In this document: positions 62,529 through 64,000 of the stretch, one piece after another
Numbering within the stretch: position 1 is the first letter of the stretch
How the letters are laid out: every line of letters begins with the position of its first letter
Origin: UBA6772 sp965183875
GTDB lineage: Bacteria; Bacteroidota; Bacteroidia; Flavobacteriales; UBA7430
DNA: 64,000 bases
Direction: 5' to 3'
Assembly (NCBI GenBank): GCA_965183875.1
Contig: CBCYMK010000002.1
Location: 124,001-188,000 of the forward strand
Notes under the pieces: generated by a model
Database searches by the model: none
What the model saw: the letters and a program-made list of their open reading frames with translations, nothing else
What the model was told of the DNA's origin: nothing
Translations under genes and position numbers: made by a program

Positions 62529-63815
62529 ATGTCAGATTTTGCAGAGATAATATACGATGGGAAAAGCATCCAACTACCAGTAGTAGAGGGTAGTGAAGGA
62601 GAGAAAGCCATTGACATAAGTAAGCTAAGAGGTGCTTCGGGACTTATTACTATAGATAAAGGATTTAAAAATACTGGTTCTACCGAAAGTGCAATTACGT
62701 TCTTAGACGGAGAAAAAGGTATTTTACGTCATAGAGGATACAGTATTGAAGAGTTGGCTGATAAGTCTTCTTTTATTGAAGTATCTTACTTAGTAATCTA
62801 TGGAGAGCTTCCTACACAAGAGCAGTTAGCTTCTTTTAAAAATGACATTACTCAGCATACTTTAGTACACGAAGATGTGAAATCTATCTTAGATGGTTTC
62901 CCTTCTAAGGCTCACCCAATGGGAGTGCTTTCTTCTTTAGTTTCTTCTTTAACTGCTTTCTATCCAAAGTCATTAGATCCTAATCGTTCTGCAGAAGAAG
63001 TAAACGGTACCATTATCCGTTTATTAGCTAAGCTACCTACATTGGCTGCTTGGGCATTTAAAAATAGAGTACGTCAGCCTTTAGTATACCCAAATAACAA
63101 TTTGGATTACTGTTCTAACTTCTTACGTATGATGTTTGGTTTACCAACTGAGGAGTATAATATCGATCCAGTTGTTGCCAATGCACTCGACAAATTATTA
63201 ATCCTTCATGCAGACCACGAACAAAACTGTTCGGCATCTACTGTACGTATTGTAGGTTCTTCACATGCTAGTTTATATGCATCCGTATCTGCTGGTATAG
63301 CTGCTCTTTGGGGACCACTTCACGGTGGAGCTAATCAAGCGGTTATCGAAATGTTAGAAAATATTAAAGCCGATGGTGGAGATGTTTCTAAATATGTAGC
63401 CAAAGCAAAAGACAAATCAGATCCTTTCCGTCTAATGGGATTCGGACACAGAGTTTATAAAAACTTCGATCCACGTGCACGTATCATTAAAAAAGCAGCT
63501 GATGATGTATTAAATGCTTTAGGAATTGATGATCCTGTATTAGAAATTGCTCAAGAGTTAGAAGCTGTAGCATTGAAAGATCAATACTTTATCGACAGAG
63601 GATTGTATCCAAACGTTGATTTCTATTCAGGTATTATTTACCGTGCTTTAGGAATTCCTACCGATATGTTTACAGTAATGTTTGCATTAGGTCGTTTACC
63701 AGGTTGGATTGCTCAATGGAAAGAAATGCGTGAAAATGGAGACCCTATCGGTCGTCCTCGTCAAGTATATACTGGTCACAACGAAAGACCGTATGTTCCA
63801 ATGAACGAACGTTAA
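62529..63815 (+). CDS. gltA: Citrate synthase
   Basis: Condenses acetyl-CoA and oxaloacetate, the TCA entry step. 428 residues, the hexameric type II length. Catalytic residues: His in LHADHEQNCSAST, the WGPLHGGANQAV loop, His in MGFGHRVYKNFDPRA and the Asp in NVDFYSGI. It is followed by a terminator. With sucAB it gives two TCA enzymes in the window. Confidence 0.98.
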   Translation: MSDFAEIIYDGKSIQLPVVEGSEGEKAIDISKLRGASGLITIDKGFKNTGSTESAITFLDGEKGILRHRGYSIEELADKSSFIEVSYLVIYGELPTQEQLASFKNDITQHTLVHEDVKSILDGFPSKAHPMGVLSSLVSSLTAFYPKSLDPNRSAEEVNGTIIRLLAKLPTLAAWAFKNRVRQPLVYPNNNLDYCSNFLRMMFGLPTEEYNIDPVVANALDKLLILHADHEQNCSASTVRIVGSSHASLYASVSAGIAALWGPLHGGANQAVIEMLENIKADGGDVSKYVAKAKDKSDPFRLMGFGHRVYKNFDPRARIIKKAADDVLNALGIDDPVLEIAQELEAVALKDQYFIDRGLYPNVDFYSGIIYRALGIPTDMFTVMFALGRLPGWIAQWKEMRENGDPIGRPRQVYTGHNERPYVPMNER

Positions 63816-63831
63816 GATTTTATACTATTTC

Positions 63832-63868
63832 AAAAAAAGCCCGAGCATTTAGCTTGGGCTTTTTTTTG
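63832..63868 (+). terminator. Intrinsic terminator after gltA
   Basis: AAAAAAAGCCCGAGC and GCTTGGGCTTTTTTTT pair (one G-U) around ATTTA. Confidence 0.93.
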
Positions 63869-63899
63869 CCAAAAAATCAATCTATCCACTCGGAATAAA

Positions 63900-63907
63900 T
63901 ATCTTTG
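63900..63907 (+). promoter_or_regulatory. Candidate -7 element TATCTTTG for the ubiD-like gene
   Basis: Exact TAnnTTTG match 16 bases before the ATG at 63924, just after the gltA terminator. No -33 TTG at standard spacing. Confidence 0.55.
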
Positions 63908-63923
63908 AATAAACACACTAACC

Positions 63924-64000
63924 ATGGCATATAAAAGTTTAGAAGCTTGTATTCAGGATCTTGAAAAGAACGGTCAACTCATTCGTATAAAAGAAGAAGT
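63924..64000 (+). CDS. UbiD-family decarboxylase, cut by the right edge
   Basis: Only 25 codons are visible: MAYKSLEACIQDLEKNGQ, then LIRIKEEV. This matches the opening of Bacteroidota UbiD-like (menaquinone-pathway type) decarboxylases, which begin with a short helix and an IRIKEEVDP segment. The call rests on this short stretch; the catalytic region lies outside. Confidence 0.6.
   Translation, partial: MAYKSLEACIQDLEKNGQLIRIKEE

Overview
The window reads as chromosomal DNA of a low-GC member of the Bacteroidota, most likely order Flavobacteriales; the genus cannot be fixed from the sequence alone. The signs are type IX secretion (T9SS) C-terminal sorting domains, promoters of the Bacteroidota form TTG-N18/19-TAnnTTTG, little use of Shine-Dalgarno sites (A-rich leaders instead), a DUF4290 gene beside murA, a zinc-free L36, and carA and eno directly after the rpoA-rplQ end of the ribosomal cluster.

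Layout. 1-2189: phosphoenolpyruvate synthase, cut by the left edge. 2272-6010: a leftward three-gene operon of T9SS-exported proteins. Two are close tandem paralogues, each with a long G tract in the coding strand at the same place: 12 G in frame in one, 13 G out of frame in the other. This is the best candidate for an unusual system here, a possible slipped-strand ON/OFF switch. 6256-11939: kbl, then translation genes rplM-rpsI-rpsB-tsf and pyrH-frr. 12020-20640: an RND/MMPL exporter, rfbA, a prenyl synthase, a small unknown gene, and the 2-oxoglutarate dehydrogenase pair sucA-sucB. 20858-32397: a membrane desaturase, a DUF3078 protein, mfd (leftward), fbp with two outer-membrane paralogues (leftward), a YyaL-like lipoprotein and hldD. 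32554-36684: the proteostasis genes tig, clpP, dnaJ and grpE. 37128-41994: leftward operon pcrA/uvrD - DUF4290 - murA - tlpA-like. 42341-59964: one long rightward str-S10-spc-alpha supercluster from rpsL to rplQ. 60049-63815: carA, eno and gltA. 63924-64000: the start of a UbiD-like decarboxylase.

How the genes work together. Most of the window is core growth machinery: ribosome, translation factors, Sec translocon, RNA polymerase alpha, TCA cycle and glycolysis/gluconeogenesis enzymes (ppsA, fbp, eno, gltA, sucAB), protein folding and turnover, and envelope precursors. The accessory content is cell-surface: the T9SS cargo operon and the two barrel-like outer-membrane proteins.

Caution on sequence quality. 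Several genes carry single-base indels in short homopolymers: desaturase, DUF3078, mfd (three), fbp and rplB. The 3' end of rpsG and 5' end of fusA hold a dense cluster. Because rplB, rpsG and fusA are essential and otherwise intact, most of these are probably sequencing or assembly errors rather than pseudogenes. The same doubt applies to the G-tract length and must be settled from raw reads. I annotate each broken gene as one CDS over its full extent. No tRNA, rRNA, insertion sequence or CRISPR array was recognised.
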